Assembly: GCA_965200115.1 (NCBI GenBank)
Contig: OZ241336.1
Location: 1,302,001 to 1,366,000 of the forward strand
DNA from: JAPOUP01 sp026708635
Lineage (GTDB): Bacteria > Pseudomonadota > Alphaproteobacteria > Rhodobacterales > Rhodobacteraceae
Direction: 5' to 3'
DNA length: 64,000 nucleotides
Positions 38,785-48,869 of this stretch are shown one piece after another. Every line of letters begins with the position of its first letter. Within the stretch, counting starts at the first letter, position 1. The notes beneath the pieces are model-generated. The model did no database searches and had not been told where the DNA came from. It was given only the letters and a program-made list of their open reading frames with translations. A program made the translations under genes and the position numbers.

Positions 38785-39180
38785 CTGACAGATGGTCGGA
38801 CCAAGCGTGGATCCCCCGGATAACACACTCCGGTTGGGCCCGAGAATCGCTGAAGACGCTAGCGGATTCCGGCAAGATCCGGCAATCCGGAAGCCGCCCG
38901 CAAGTCTCGGAGACCCGTACATGTGACGTTCGGTACGTTCCGGTATCCCCCGGTCCAAACGTGCCTCCCACGATCACCGTAGCGGGAAGGCCGGGCATGC
39001 GGCTCACCAATCCAGAGGCGGCAATCCATGTCTGTCCATTGCATGTTTCGATAGCGTCCGCCGCAGTTGCCAAACTGTCCAGAAAGATTGTTTCGGGTCA
39101 TCGGGCGCACGTAACGCTATCGTCCGGCTATCTTTCCTGTCCCACCTGACGGCAAACGGATATATCGTAGGCCGATCCGT
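38785..39180. other. Intergenic region after allA
   Basis: 396 bases. A 122-codon frame starting at 38781 has no conserved features and is not supported. No terminator is obvious. Confidence 0.35.
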
Positions 39181-39843
39181 ATGGCTGCGAGAGCGGGAAC
39201 CGAACGTCATGACTATCGTTGGGCTACACAGTTGATCGAACCCAATACCCTGCTCTCGCGGATCTCCGTCCTGAAACCGAAAGGACGGCGGACACTTTTG
39301 GCGATCGCCGGACCTCCCGGCGCCGGCAAATCGACACTCGCCGAAACACTGGTGAGCGCGCTGGGGGAGACCGCCGCACTCGTTCCGATGGACGGCTTTC
39401 ACATCGACAACCGCATCCTTGAACGACGTGGACTGCTGACGCGCAAGGGTGCGCCGGAAACATTCGACTCCTCAGGATTTCTCGCGATGGTGCGACGCCT
39501 CGCCGAGGACGACGAAGTCTACATACCCACGTTTGACCGCACAAAGGATATAGCGGTCGCGGGCGCGGACGTCGTCGGACCGGAGCAATCCATTGCCGTA
39601 GTGGAGGGAAACTATCTCCTTCTCGGAATCGCGCCCTGGCGGGGATTGGGCGATCTCTGGGACTTCAGCGTTTTTCTGGACGTTCCGATGGAAGTGCTTC
39701 GACAGAGGCTTGTCCAACGCTGGCTGGATCAGGGCCTCGATTCCGGAAGCGCTGTCCGTCGGGCTGAAGTGAACGATCTTCCGAACGCCAGACTCGTCAG
39801 GAACTGGAGTGCCGCAGCCGATTCCGTGTTTCGAACGGTATGA
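39181..39843 (+). CDS. P-loop nucleoside/carbohydrate kinase (uridine kinase/PanK-like)
   Basis: 220 aa. Walker A AGPPGAGKSTLAETLV near residues 43-58, then LVPMDGFHIDNRIL with the DGFH substrate loop, DEVYIPTFDRTKDIAV and VVEGNYLLLG, as in the FrcK/YggC group of phosphoribulokinase-like proteins. The true substrate is unknown. The start is uncertain: ATG 39181 adds about 19 residues before the usual family N-terminus, and TTG 39232 is an alternative. Confidence 0.72.
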   Translation: MAARAGTERHDYRWATQLIEPNTLLSRISVLKPKGRRTLLAIAGPPGAGKSTLAETLVSALGETAALVPMDGFHIDNRILERRGLLTRKGAPETFDSSGFLAMVRRLAEDDEVYIPTFDRTKDIAVAGADVVGPEQSIAVVEGNYLLLGIAPWRGLGDLWDFSVFLDVPMEVLRQRLVQRWLDQGLDSGSAVRRAEVNDLPNARLVRNWSAAADSVFRTV

Positions 39844-39934
39844 GTTCCGAGCGTGTCACGGACGCGTATTTCATTAGCAATCGTATATCTGAGTGACCAT
39901 TCCGATTTTCAGCCATCGTCGACGCCCCGGCATT

Positions 39935-42466
39935 TCATTCACCTGTCCGAAGGACATGCGCCGGTCGCGCGGACAAAGGCCTCCAAGCGAACAGCAGACC
40001 CGCGAGCAACGTCGTAAACGCACCACCCAGAACGATAACCAAAGCCGATAGGGGGTCGAACGAGAAGCCGCTTTCCATCACGAACGCCATCACGCCCCAT
40101 CCGGCAGCGGCGCCCGCTCCAACAGCCACAACTCCAGCGGTCAACCCGAAAAGCGATGACCGCAAGGCAAATTCCAGCAGAACCGTAAGGCGCGACGCAC
40201 CGACGGTCTTCAGAACCGCCGCCTCGAAACGTCGTGCCCGCTCGCCGGCCGCGGCCGCACCAACCAGCACGACCAAACCGGTCAGTAACGATACAAGCGC
40301 GCCGTAAGAGGTCGCGGCGGCGATACCATCGAGCACCTCACCCATCCTTGAGATCGCGTCCCGCACCCGGATCATCGTGATATTGGGATACGCCCTACCC
40401 GTTTCCCTTAGCAGACGCGCTTCCGCGGATTCCTCCGCATAGATTGTGGCGATGTGGCTATGCGGAGCGCCCGCAAGCGCCGCAGGATTCATCGAAAGGA
40501 CAAAGCCAATTCCGGCGGAAGAAAAATCGACCTCACGAAAACTGGTGATCTCAGCCTCGATTTCGCGCCCAAGCACATTGAGCGTAAGCCGGTCGCCGAT
40601 CACCAAACCCAATTCGGCCGCCTCTTCGGATGCGAAACTTATCTGCGGCGGGCCGATATAGTCCTCCGGCCACCAGGAACCCGCGGTAATCGTTGCGCCT
40701 TCTGGTGGGGCCGCGGAATAGGTGATGCCCCGGTCACCCCGCAAAGTCCAATGGTCGCCAGCGACCGTGTCCGCGGGACGTCCGTTGATCCGGGTGATCA
40801 CGCCTCTCAACATAGGTGCCGTTTCCACCCGATGAACTTCGTCATCCCGCCGCAGACCATCTACGAAATCCCCGAGCTGGTCGGTCTGGATGTCGACCAC
40901 GAAATAACTTGGGGCGATCTCTGGAAGCTCCTGAACGATCGCATGGCGAAGATTGGAGTCGATTTGGCCGATAGCCGCGAGCACACTAAGTCCCAGCCCG
41001 AGGGACAGAACCACCGGATCGGCTTCTCCACCCGCACCGCCTATTGAACCTAGCGCGCGTCTCAGCGCACCGAACCGACGCGCTAAGCGGATGCGGGCGA
41101 CGCGGCGCGCGACCAGCCGCAGTCCCGCCGCGACCGACAACAGTGCGAAGAAGGCTCCCGCCAGACCCGCAAATGACCACATAGCCAGTAACGGAAAGCC
41201 GGAAAGAGCCATTGAAGTGGTCACGAGCGTAGCAAGGACAATCGCAAGAGCCGTGAGGTAGCGCCATCCGGGAAGGTTCGTTCCCGGAGAAATCCGGCTC
41301 CTGAACAGGGCGGCTGCGCGGACGCGCTCAATTCGCGATAACGGCCAGAGAGTGAAGAGCGCGGCCGCAAGCGTTCCGTAGACGGTCGCCTCAACCATGG
41401 GCGCGACGTGAAACGAGCGAACGACGGGAAGGGGCAGCAGGTTCCCGGCAAATGCCAGCAAAAGAGAGGCCGCGGCTGTCCCGACCCCCAGGCCGAGCGC
41501 GACGCCAATTAGGGTCAGTGTAGCTGTCTGCAGGCCATAGGCCATGAATATCGTGCGGGTCTCCGCGCCGACCGTCTTCAGCGTCGCGATGACATTGATT
41601 TTTTCGTCCAGATAGCTCCGCACAGCCGCCGCAACCCCGACTCCGCCGACAACAAGCCCCGCCAAACCGACCAATACGAGAAAAGCCCCGAGCCGGTTCA
41701 CGAATTCACTTACACCTGGCGCCGCGTTCCTGGTGTCGCGCCATCGCAGTCCACCGTCAAATATTTCGGTCGCTTCCGTCTCCAACTCCGCCAACTCATC
41801 ACCGGCGGAAACCCCGAGGCGATATGAGGCGCTGAACAGCGTTCCCGGCTGGAGAAGGCCGGAGCGCGCCAAGGCCTCTGTACTTACGATCGTCCGGGGC
41901 CCAAGTCCAAAGCCACCCGAAATTCCGTCAGGCTCCCTCAACAGCGCCGCGGAAAGGATAAACTCCTGTGTGCCCAACCTAAATGACTCGCCGATTTCAA
42001 GCCCCAACCGATCGATCAAAACCGGGTCCATGACTGAACCCGGCAAACCCCTGGAACCATTCAGCGCCTCGTCCAGCGTCAGTTCAGACTCGAGAAGAAC
42101 CGTGCCGAAGACCGGATAGGCGTCGTCAACGCCCTTGACCTGAGTCAGACCCCGCTCCGAACCCCCGTCCCCGTGCACCACCGCCATCGATCTGAAGTCG
42201 ACGATTTCCGACACCGTTACGGAGTTCGCTTCCATCCATCCGCGCTCGGCCGCCGTCGCGAAACGGTAAGACAGCTGGATCTCGGCGTCGCCACCAAGCA
42301 ACTTGGCGCCTTCCTGCCGCAACCCGGCCTCGATGGAATGTCGGACATGACCCACAGCCGCGACAGCGGCAACTCCAAGCGCAAGGCAGGCAATCAATAC
42401 ACGGAAGCCGCGCACGCCTCCGCGAAGTTCCCGCCGGGCGATGCTGAACGCGACGGGAAGTCTCAT
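39935..42466 (-). CDS. FtsX-like ABC transporter permease (YbbP type)
   Basis: 843 aa. The N-terminal helix (RVLIACLALGVAAVAAVGH) is followed by a periplasmic MacB-like domain, then two FtsX blocks (LVLVGLAGLVVGGVGVAAAVRSYLDEKINVIATLKTVG; LVSLLTGLVVLVGAAAAGERARRFEAAVLKTVG) and roughly ten helices. Partner ATPase overlaps it by 4 bases upstream. YbbAP systems lie beside the TesA esterase in many bacteria, as here, and probably extract or move hydrophobic molecules across the envelope. Confidence 0.87.
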   Translation of the reverse strand: MRLPVAFSIARRELRGGVRGFRVLIACLALGVAAVAAVGHVRHSIEAGLRQEGAKLLGGDAEIQLSYRFATAAERGWMEANSVTVSEIVDFRSMAVVHGDGGSERGLTQVKGVDDAYPVFGTVLLESELTLDEALNGSRGLPGSVMDPVLIDRLGLEIGESFRLGTQEFILSAALLREPDGISGGFGLGPRTIVSTEALARSGLLQPGTLFSASYRLGVSAGDELAELETEATEIFDGGLRWRDTRNAAPGVSEFVNRLGAFLVLVGLAGLVVGGVGVAAAVRSYLDEKINVIATLKTVGAETRTIFMAYGLQTATLTLIGVALGLGVGTAAASLLLAFAGNLLPLPVVRSFHVAPMVEATVYGTLAAALFTLWPLSRIERVRAAALFRSRISPGTNLPGWRYLTALAIVLATLVTTSMALSGFPLLAMWSFAGLAGAFFALLSVAAGLRLVARRVARIRLARRFGALRRALGSIGGAGGEADPVVLSLGLGLSVLAAIGQIDSNLRHAIVQELPEIAPSYFVVDIQTDQLGDFVDGLRRDDEVHRVETAPMLRGVITRINGRPADTVAGDHWTLRGDRGITYSAAPPEGATITAGSWWPEDYIGPPQISFASEEAAELGLVIGDRLTLNVLGREIEAEITSFREVDFSSAGIGFVLSMNPAALAGAPHSHIATIYAEESAEARLLRETGRAYPNITMIRVRDAISRMGEVLDGIAAATSYGALVSLLTGLVVLVGAAAAGERARRFEAAVLKTVGASRLTVLLEFALRSSLFGLTAGVVAVGAGAAAGWGVMAFVMESGFSFDPLSALVIVLGGAFTTLLAGLLFAWRPLSARPAHVLRTGE

Positions 42467-43158
42467 TCCGCCGCGTCCGGAAGTCTTTCCGTCTCCAGAT
42501 ACCCGTCGACCAGCCTGACGGTCCGGTCGCAGCGAATGACCAAGTCCGGATCGTGCGTAACGAGGATAAGCGTGGAACCATGGCGCCCGGCCAGACTGAA
42601 CAGAAGATCCATTATCGATTCACCCGTCATGCGGTCGAGATTGCCGGTCGGCTCGTCAGCCAGAAGGATGTCGGGTCGCGGCGCGATGGCGCGGGCGAGC
42701 GCCACGCGCTGCTGTTCACCGCCTGACAGCTGGGCCGGATAATGCCGTATCCGGTCGGCAAGGCCCATTGACTCCAGTTCGGCCTCCGCACGGGCGAATG
42801 CGTCGCGATTCCCCGACAGTTCCAGAGGAGTCGCCACATTTTCGAGAGCGGTCATTGTTGGAATCAGGTGGAAAGACTGGAACACAATGCCCATATGCCT
42901 GCGGCGCATCCGCGCCAACGCGTCCTCATCCATCTCGGTCAGATCATGACCCAATACATTGACAGTTCCACCGGTGGCGCGGTCAAGTCCACCAATGAGC
43001 ATCAGGAGAGAAGACTTGCCAGACCCCGACGGCCCCACGAGACCAAGCGACTCGCCTCTCGCGACATCGAGATCGATGGATTTCAGGATTCCAACCCGAC
43101 CGGCGTTCCCGTCGAGATCAAACCGGGCACCTCTAAGCATCACTACGGGTTCTCGCAT
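42463..43158 (-). CDS. ABC transporter ATP-binding protein (YbbA/LolD type)
   Basis: 231 aa from ATG 43158. Walker A LVGPSGSGKSSLL near 41-53, RRRHMGIVFQSFHLIPTMTALENV, signature LSGGEQQRVALARAIA, Walker B ILLADEPTGNLD and H-loop LVTHD. The MacB-type QSFHLIPTxTALENV segment places it with lipoprotein-release or YbbA ATPases. Its start codon overlaps, on the opposite strand, the first possible start of the esterase gene. Confidence 0.9.
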   Translation of the reverse strand: MREPVVMLRGARFDLDGNAGRVGILKSIDLDVARGESLGLVGPSGSGKSSLLMLIGGLDRATGGTVNVLGHDLTEMDEDALARMRRRHMGIVFQSFHLIPTMTALENVATPLELSGNRDAFARAEAELESMGLADRIRHYPAQLSGGEQQRVALARAIAPRPDILLADEPTGNLDRMTGESIMDLLFSLAGRHGSTLILVTHDPDLVIRCDRTVRLVDGYLETERLPDAAE

Positions 43159-43861
43159 GGATAGCTTTCTTATGGAGATTAACTCACTTGGATATGGTGC
43201 GCTGCGCCAACTCCGCAACCTTTCCATCGCGGCTCTTATTGGACTCGGTTCCGCGCATGCCGAGACCGTGACGATCGCGGCGCTTGGAGACAGCCTCACC
43301 CAGGGTTACGGGCTTCCGCCGGATCAGGGATTCGTGCCGCAGCTGCAGACCTGGCTGGATGCGGACGGCGCGGACACGGTGATCGTGAACGCTGGCGTGA
43401 GCGGTGATACCACACAGGGCGGGCTTGCCCGGGTGGACTGGACGCTGACGGAGGAAACCGATGCCCTGATTGTCGCCCTCGGAGCGAATGACGTTCTTAG
43501 GGGAATCGAGCCATCGGTCGTACGCGCGAATCTGGAAGGAATTCTCGGCACCGCCGTGGATGCAGGGGTGCCGGTCCTGCTGGCTGGCTTCGCGGCCCCC
43601 GGAAATTACGGTCCCGACTACAAAAACGAGTTCGACGCGATATTCCCCGACCTCGCCACTGAATTCGGCGCGCTTTTCATTGATCGATTTCTTGAGCCAA
43701 TAATCCGCGAAGGAGATGAGAGCCGCCCGCCGGTCGAGCTTCTGCAGGCGGACGGGCTCCACCCCAACCGCGAGGGCGTGGCACTTATCGTTGAGCAGCT
43801 GGGCCCAAAAGTGGCTGAACTGGCCAATCGTGTCCGCGAGAAGTGGCTTCGAACTCATTAG
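43157..43861 (+). CDS. tesA: TesA/arylesterase-like SGNH hydrolase, exported
   Basis: 234 aa. The catalytic set of the SGNH family is visible: S46 (ALGDSLTQGYGLP), GVSGDTTQGGL, N111 (LGANDVLRG) and D199/H202 (DGLHPNREG). The N-terminus up to GSAHA-E is a signal peptide. ATG 43157 would share CATG with the divergent ATPase start; ATG 43172 (MEINSLGYG) is a realistic alternative and keeps the signal sequence. Hydrolyses acyl or aryl esters or thioesters in the periplasm. Confidence 0.87.
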   Translation: MDSFLMEINSLGYGALRQLRNLSIAALIGLGSAHAETVTIAALGDSLTQGYGLPPDQGFVPQLQTWLDADGADTVIVNAGVSGDTTQGGLARVDWTLTEETDALIVALGANDVLRGIEPSVVRANLEGILGTAVDAGVPVLLAGFAAPGNYGPDYKNEFDAIFPDLATEFGALFIDRFLEPIIREGDESRPPVELLQADGLHPNREGVALIVEQLGPKVAELANRVREKWLRTH

Positions 43862-44179
43862 TCCGAGTGCGGTAGCCAAACCTAGCTAGAGCGGACCGCA
43901 GGCCGGGAGCGGGCCAACCGACGGCCGTCCGGATCCTGGCGCGAGAGAGGAAGTCGTTTCAGTTCAGCCTGTTGGGGACCATACAGCGTCGTAGGTGCGA
44001 ACCACGTTGTATGCCGCTCTGAAAGTGAGCGGCGGGAACTGGCCGCCCGCGGTCTGATCATCGCAACCGCAACGCCTGAACGAGGTGACTGCGCCTTCCT
44101 GATTCGCCGTTGGTTGCCTCGGGTAACGGCGATAACTATTAGCCGTGACATCACAGTTGGGCAACGGGAGACAGACACC
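43862..44179. other. Intergenic region after tesA
   Basis: 318 bases with no supported gene. It precedes a small secreted protein and may contain its promoter. Confidence 0.35.
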
Positions 44180-44440
44180 ATGACGAAACCGTTCCGAACC
44201 CTGGCCGCCGCTTTGTGTGTGCTGCCACTGGCAGCCCCGGGGCTGGCCGCCCTGTCTCCTACATCCGGGTCGGATCCGACGGCCACCGTTATGATCAAGA
44301 CGCTGACCGACATCGCCGGCGGCGAAGGCACGGAATATTTCAACCTTCGCGTGATCGTCAACGATGACAGGGTGGCCGCGTCCATGCTGGCCGTCAGGGC
44401 CCACATTAACGATGCATGGTGGCTGGCTCCGGCGCAATGA
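44180..44440 (+). CDS. Small secreted protein of unknown function
   Basis: 86 aa. GGGAG lies nine bases before ATG 44180. MTKPFRTLAAALCVLPLAAPGLAA is a good signal peptide, leaving a mature part of about 60 residues (PTATVMIKTLTDIAGGEGTE, FNLRVIVNDDRVAASMLAV). No family recognised. It lies directly upstream of a decayed ATPase gene. Confidence 0.55.
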   Translation: MTKPFRTLAAALCVLPLAAPGLAALSPTSGSDPTATVMIKTLTDIAGGEGTEYFNLRVIVNDDRVAASMLAVRAHINDAWWLAPAQ

Positions 44441-44546
44441 CACCCCGCCACCGGGAGGATCGCATGACACGCGTGACGGGAGGGACCGCCGGGTTTTTCT
44501 GATCCTGCGTATCAATCATCCGTCCCGCGGGTGAAGAGGTGACAGC

Positions 44547-45820
44547 ATGACCGCGTTTCAACGGGACGCGCTGCGTGATTTTGTCCTGCGGGGTGAGAAG
44601 TCACCACCGCCGGTCTTTGTGGGCCGGGATGACATTCTGAATACGGTTCTTTCACTTGCCGAATTGACCGGTCGGGATCGCCAGGCACCACCCGGAAACA
44701 CCCGCATCATCTAGGGCGCGCCCCGGGCGCGGGCAAGAGTTCGGCCCTGAGTGAACTGGTCTCTCGTTCAGAGGGGACTTCACGCACCCTCGTGATATCA
44801 AATATTGATTTGCAACAGGCTTTGCCGGATACCTTGCAGGCTCTGGCCTTTGCCGGATCCGCAACCCTGGAGAACTGGCTGCAAACCCTGTCCCAATACG
44901 GGGACAGTTGGATCAAGAGAATTGACCAGATCAGCGCGCTCGGTCTTGGTGTCTGTTTGAAAGGCAAGACGGCCCCCGCGCCGCCCTAGGACCTTATGTC
45001 CCTGAAGAAACAGGTGCCGGCGGACATGTGGCGGATGCCGGTGATCGTGGCTGTGGATGAAGCCCAGAGATTTCCTTCCGGAAAAAATACACCGCACGCC
45101 CTGTTTCTGCAGGCTGTTCATGATGCGGCCACGTCGTTGCCCCTCACGCTGGTCTGCGCGGGCCTCGGCGATACGCAGTCGCGTCTGCGCGGTCTGGGAT
45201 TGGCGCGTGGAGTGCGTGTCCATTCCCTCGGCCGCTTGACCATAGATGAATATACAGAACTCCTGACCCGGTTTTGCGCCCATTTCGGCATGAGGATGGG
45301 GACGTGCCTTGAACGTGTGCTGGCTGTGGTGCACACCACTGATGGCTGGCCCCGGCATGTGCATTGGGCCCAGCAGGCCCTGGCCGAAGCGGCGCTGAAG
45401 CCGGACGTGAACGGTGATCTGGACAGGATCACGGACTGGGACACGGTGCAGGCGCGCAGCGATGCCCTTCGGCAAGGCTATTTTGCCACCCAGTTCAGCA
45501 CGGAAATGGCCTTGTCGCGAAAGCTGGTTGGACGCGTGATGTTCGCGGTCGGCAAAGCCCGGATTGAAGGTCAGAAAAAAACCATAGGGCAGGTTATAGA
45601 TCTGGTTGACGAATATGCGGAAAGTGAGGCTTCAAGTGAATGGCGAATTCCAAAGGGCCATGATTCTGAGTCGTATGTCACGCATCTCATCCATTGCGGC
45701 GCGTTGCAGGAAGATCCAGACAATGACAGCATGACTTGTCCAATCCCCAGTTTTCAGCGTTATATCATCACAAGGGGCGGGCTGGATCCGAACCAACTGC
45801 CAAAATCGCGAGCCCCCTAA
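44547..45820 (+). pseudogene. AAA-type ATPase, inactivated by stops and a frameshift
   Basis: Begins at ATG 44547 (MTAFQRDALRDFVLRG, PPPVFVGRDDILNTVL). TAG at 44712 stops the frame just before the P-loop. Two extra bases shift the frame so that PGAGKSSALSELV (Walker A) is in the next frame. A second TAG occurs at 44987. The remaining 274 codons (44996-45820) are intact and carry Walker B (MPVIVAVDEAQRFPS), LVCAGLGDTQSRLRG and a C-terminal helical region. Overall an ORC/STAND-like ATPase of about 420 aa. Possible plasmid or prophage remnant. Confidence 0.72.
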
Positions 45821-46069
45821 TACACAAATTCAATGGCCCCACACCGTGACAGACTCTCATGTTAGTCTCGCCGCACTCCGGGCGCGGGACGCGCAGCGGG
45901 CGCAGGGATCTGGCATCAACGACTTTCGCTCCTGATGACCCCTCACCGTTCCAGTCATGTGCAGAGGGCAATGACAGATTTCCGTGTCCCGTCCGGTGTC
46001 ATGTCCGGAATCCCATCGCTGCAGGAATTTCGTATCATCTGATACAATCACCGCCCCAGGGAGACCCGT

Positions 46070-46284
46070 ATGTCCCTTACCCTGCCGGACGGAATCTGAT
46101 ACCGCGAAGTCCACGATGAAAAGCTGGGTCGCTGGGTGCCGTCATCTTGCGCCCCGATCCCACGACGGGCTGGAGCCAGATGGATGCCAATCCGGCTCCC
46201 AACGGCGCCAACAACGACCGCTACATTCACGCCGCAGCCCTCACCAAAGCGGTGCGAAAGAGTGCTGATCGAGACGGACGGTGA
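46070..46284 (+). pseudogene. Short decayed gene of unknown family
   Basis: A strong ribosome site (GGGAG) precedes ATG 46070, but MSLTLPDGI meets TGA at 46097. After the stop the same frame reads YREVHDEKLGRWV, and a shifted frame then reads VILRPDPTTGWSQMDANPAP with NDRYIHAAALTKAV until TGA at 46284. The conserved-looking composition and good ribosome site suggest a small gene broken by one stop and one frameshift. Confidence 0.35.
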
Positions 46285-46303
46285 CCGACCGTCCGGAACC
46301 GGC

Positions 46304-47152
46304 TTAGGGAACTGTCGGCGGGTTACCCTGCATATAGTCGGCGAAAGCATCCCCGTAGCCGGCGTGCCATCGTGAAAGGGGAGGACGGTTGTTGATTATG
46401 TCGCCGGCCGCCCATAACATGCGCCTCTCGTCGATCTCCCGTGTGACCTCATTATCCGGACAGAGGATATAGAAATCTCCCAGAGCAAGGCGTTTCATCA
46501 TGAAATCGGCCAGCTCATCGGGTGTCCAGGCCCCGTCCGGCTTCTCCGTGCGTCCCCTTCGGTTGATATCCGTGAAGACAAACCCCGGGATGAGCAGGTG
46601 CACGGAAACCGCCGACCCGCTTTCACGCAGCTGATGGCAAAGCGCTTCGGTGAAAACTTTCACGCCCGCTTTCGACGTATTGTAGGCCGGATCGCCGGGC
46701 GGCGTCGTAATACCCTGTTTGGAGCCGGTGCAGACGACCGTCCCGCCGTCCGCCATCGAGGGTACGATGGACTGGCAGCAGTTAACGACCCCACCGAGGT
46801 TCACGTCCATCACTCGCCGCCAGGTATTTGACGCGTCGAAGATATCGCTACCTGGCTGAATGCCCGCGTTGCACATCAGGAAATCAACGCGTCCAAACCG
46901 GTGAAATACCTCATCGCGCATCGCATCCACCGCGCTTCGGTCCGCGACATCCGCATTCACGGTCATCACGTCGGCGGCCCCGGCGGCCCGCACGGCCTGT
47001 TCAGCCTCCGCGAAATCCGCGTCCCGAATATCCACCAGGACAACGGACATGCCGCCTGCGGCGCATTTTCTGGCGACGGCACGACCGATTCCAGCGGCAC
47101 CTCCGGTAATCACCGCAACCTCCCCGGATGAGAAGGGCTTAAATGATGTCAT
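46304..47152 (-). CDS. SDR family oxidoreductase
   Basis: 282 aa classical short-chain dehydrogenase. Cofactor motif ITGGAAGIGRAVARKCA near residues 15-31, D at the strand-2 end (VLVDIRDAD) favouring NAD, CNAGIQ, catalytic S-Y-K in VCTGSKQGITTPPGD and AYNTSKAG. The C-terminal part (FMMKRLALGDFYILCPDNEV) occurs in SDRs of amino-acid or sugar metabolism. Substrate unknown; isolated gene. Confidence 0.87.
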   Translation of the reverse strand: MTSFKPFSSGEVAVITGGAAGIGRAVARKCAAGGMSVVLVDIRDADFAEAEQAVRAAGAADVMTVNADVADRSAVDAMRDEVFHRFGRVDFLMCNAGIQPGSDIFDASNTWRRVMDVNLGGVVNCCQSIVPSMADGGTVVCTGSKQGITTPPGDPAYNTSKAGVKVFTEALCHQLRESGSAVSVHLLIPGFVFTDINRRGRTEKPDGAWTPDELADFMMKRLALGDFYILCPDNEVTREIDERRMLWAAGDIINNRPPLSRWHAGYGDAFADYMQGNPPTVP

Positions 47153-47699
47153 GGCAATCTCCTCAATACGCCCGCTATCACGTAACCAGAAGGGAGACCA
47201 TGCCCGAAACGCCGGGCCAAAATTTCAACTACAGCCGGGATGACCTCCGCGACGCGGACTCCCGTAAATCGACCGTGACGTGTCCAGGGCCGGCCGGATA
47301 CGGCGGCGCGGATCCAGGGCAATCGCCTTTGGACACGAGAGACCGCGATGGGGGCCCGGAATGCCTCACATAACCGGGCAGACCGCGACAGGCGAGTTTC
47401 CGTTCTGCCGGTGCTCCCATCGCGGGCTGCAGAAACTCCAAAAGCGATCGCCCCAGAGCGAATGCTATGCTCAAAATTTTTACGGAATGGGCGGGCCGCG
47501 GGCGATTCCGGCAACATCGCGGTCTCTTGCACCGTCATTCGCCGGAACGTGCTAGACCGCGGCCGGTTACGTCGCGCAACGAAATGACTTGATCCACTTC
47601 GAGGCGGCGCCGCCCACGCGATACGATGAACCAGACCAAACCCGACACCACAATAGATAGGCCACGACAGTCCGCTACTGTCGCGATCTGACCCGAAAG
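47153..47699. other. Intergenic region between SDR and citrate synthase
   Basis: 547 bases. A minus-strand frame of 184 codons spans it but lacks any conserved pattern, is Arg/Ser-rich and overlaps the SDR start, so it is not supported. Confidence 0.35.
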
Positions 47700-48833
47700 T
47701 CATCGCTCATTAAGCGGCACCCAGGCCCTCGGTCCAGGACCGTTGTAGTGCGTAAGCGGTCTGATCAAAATGTTCTGACGGGCCTGCTCAAGACATTGCG
47801 CGACCCAGCCGGGCATCCTTCCGATCGAGAAAATCGGCACATAGAGATCCATCGGAATGCCATGAAGCTGGTAAATCACTCCGGAATAGAAGTCGACATT
47901 GACGTTCAGCCCATGCCGGGCATAGGGCTTCATCGCCTCCACCACGGCCTGCAGTATTTCATACCACTCAGGCCGCCCCATCTCCCGCGAGAGCCGCTCG
48001 ACACCAGCGCGCATATGCTTGGCCCGGGGATCCTCCGTGCGATAGACACGATGGCCAAAACCGCTGACGGGTTTCCGGTTGGCGCGCCTCACCTTGACGT
48101 AGTCGGCGGCGCGGTCAGGTGAGCCAATCTCGCGCACCATCCGCATCACGTCCTCCGCTGCCCCGCCATGCGCTGGGCCGGCCAGAGTGGACAGGGCGGT
48201 AACGACGGCGCCATGCAGGTTCGCCTCGGTCCCGACGGTAACCCGCGCCGCGAAGGAGGATGCGTTCGAACCATGCTCGGCATGTAGAATCAGGTCAAGA
48301 TCCGCCAGCCGCGCGGCATCTGCCGAGGGTCTCTTTCCGCTCAGCATCCAGAGCCAGTTCGCGGCGTGGTCGAGCGAAGGATCCGGCATTACGGGTTCCA
48401 GACCGTTTCTGATGCGCTCGTATGCGGCGATAACCACGGGCAACTGGGCCGTAAGTCTCGTTCCGTTACGGACGAATCCAGCCTCGTCCGTTTCCCGGCT
48501 TCCGGGGTCAAGAGTGGCCAGAGCGGATACAACCGTGCGCAGCACATCCATCGGGTGGCCGGCTTTCAACGCACGCATGATACCGTGGATTTCCTTGGGC
48601 AGTTCCCTGGCCGCCTTCAGTTCGGAATCGAATTCGGCCAGCTGCTCCGCCTTTGGCAGGTCGCCGTGTATGAGAAGGTATGCCACCTCCTCGAACGATC
48701 CATGCTCGGCGAGATCGTCGATATCATATCCACGATAGCTCAACCGCCCCGCGGCTCCATCGATTTCCGAAACGGCGGATCGCTCGAAATAGATGCCCTT
48801 AAGGCCGCGATTTATCTTGACGCCGTCGGACAT
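47700..48833 (-). CDS. Citrate synthase / 2-methylcitrate synthase family protein
   Basis: 377 aa, the shorter type (CitZ/PrpC-like) rather than the approximately 430-aa hexameric GltA. Catalytic residues are in LAGPAHGGAAEDV, SGFGHRVYRTEDPRAKHM (second histidine) and LNVNVDFYSGVIYQLHG (aspartate). It condenses oxaloacetate with acetyl-CoA or propionyl-CoA. It is divergent from pta with only 36 bases between start codons, which fits a role in consuming acetyl-CoA from taurine cleavage. No prpBD neighbours, so methylcitrate function is less likely. Confidence 0.85.
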   Translation of the reverse strand: MSDGVKINRGLKGIYFERSAVSEIDGAAGRLSYRGYDIDDLAEHGSFEEVAYLLIHGDLPKAEQLAEFDSELKAARELPKEIHGIMRALKAGHPMDVLRTVVSALATLDPGSRETDEAGFVRNGTRLTAQLPVVIAAYERIRNGLEPVMPDPSLDHAANWLWMLSGKRPSADAARLADLDLILHAEHGSNASSFAARVTVGTEANLHGAVVTALSTLAGPAHGGAAEDVMRMVREIGSPDRAADYVKVRRANRKPVSGFGHRVYRTEDPRAKHMRAGVERLSREMGRPEWYEILQAVVEAMKPYARHGLNVNVDFYSGVIYQLHGIPMDLYVPIFSIGRMPGWVAQCLEQARQNILIRPLTHYNGPGPRAWVPLNER

Positions 48834-48869
48834 CCTGGTCTCCTGTTTCCGTTAGCGCAGGGGGAAAAT

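Noticed and set aside
38781..39149. 122-codon frame after allA
   Set aside because: Composition and lack of any conserved segment argue for noncoding DNA.
47149..47703. 184-codon minus-strand frame between SDR and citrate synthase
   Set aside because: No conserved pattern, overlaps both neighbours, skewed composition.
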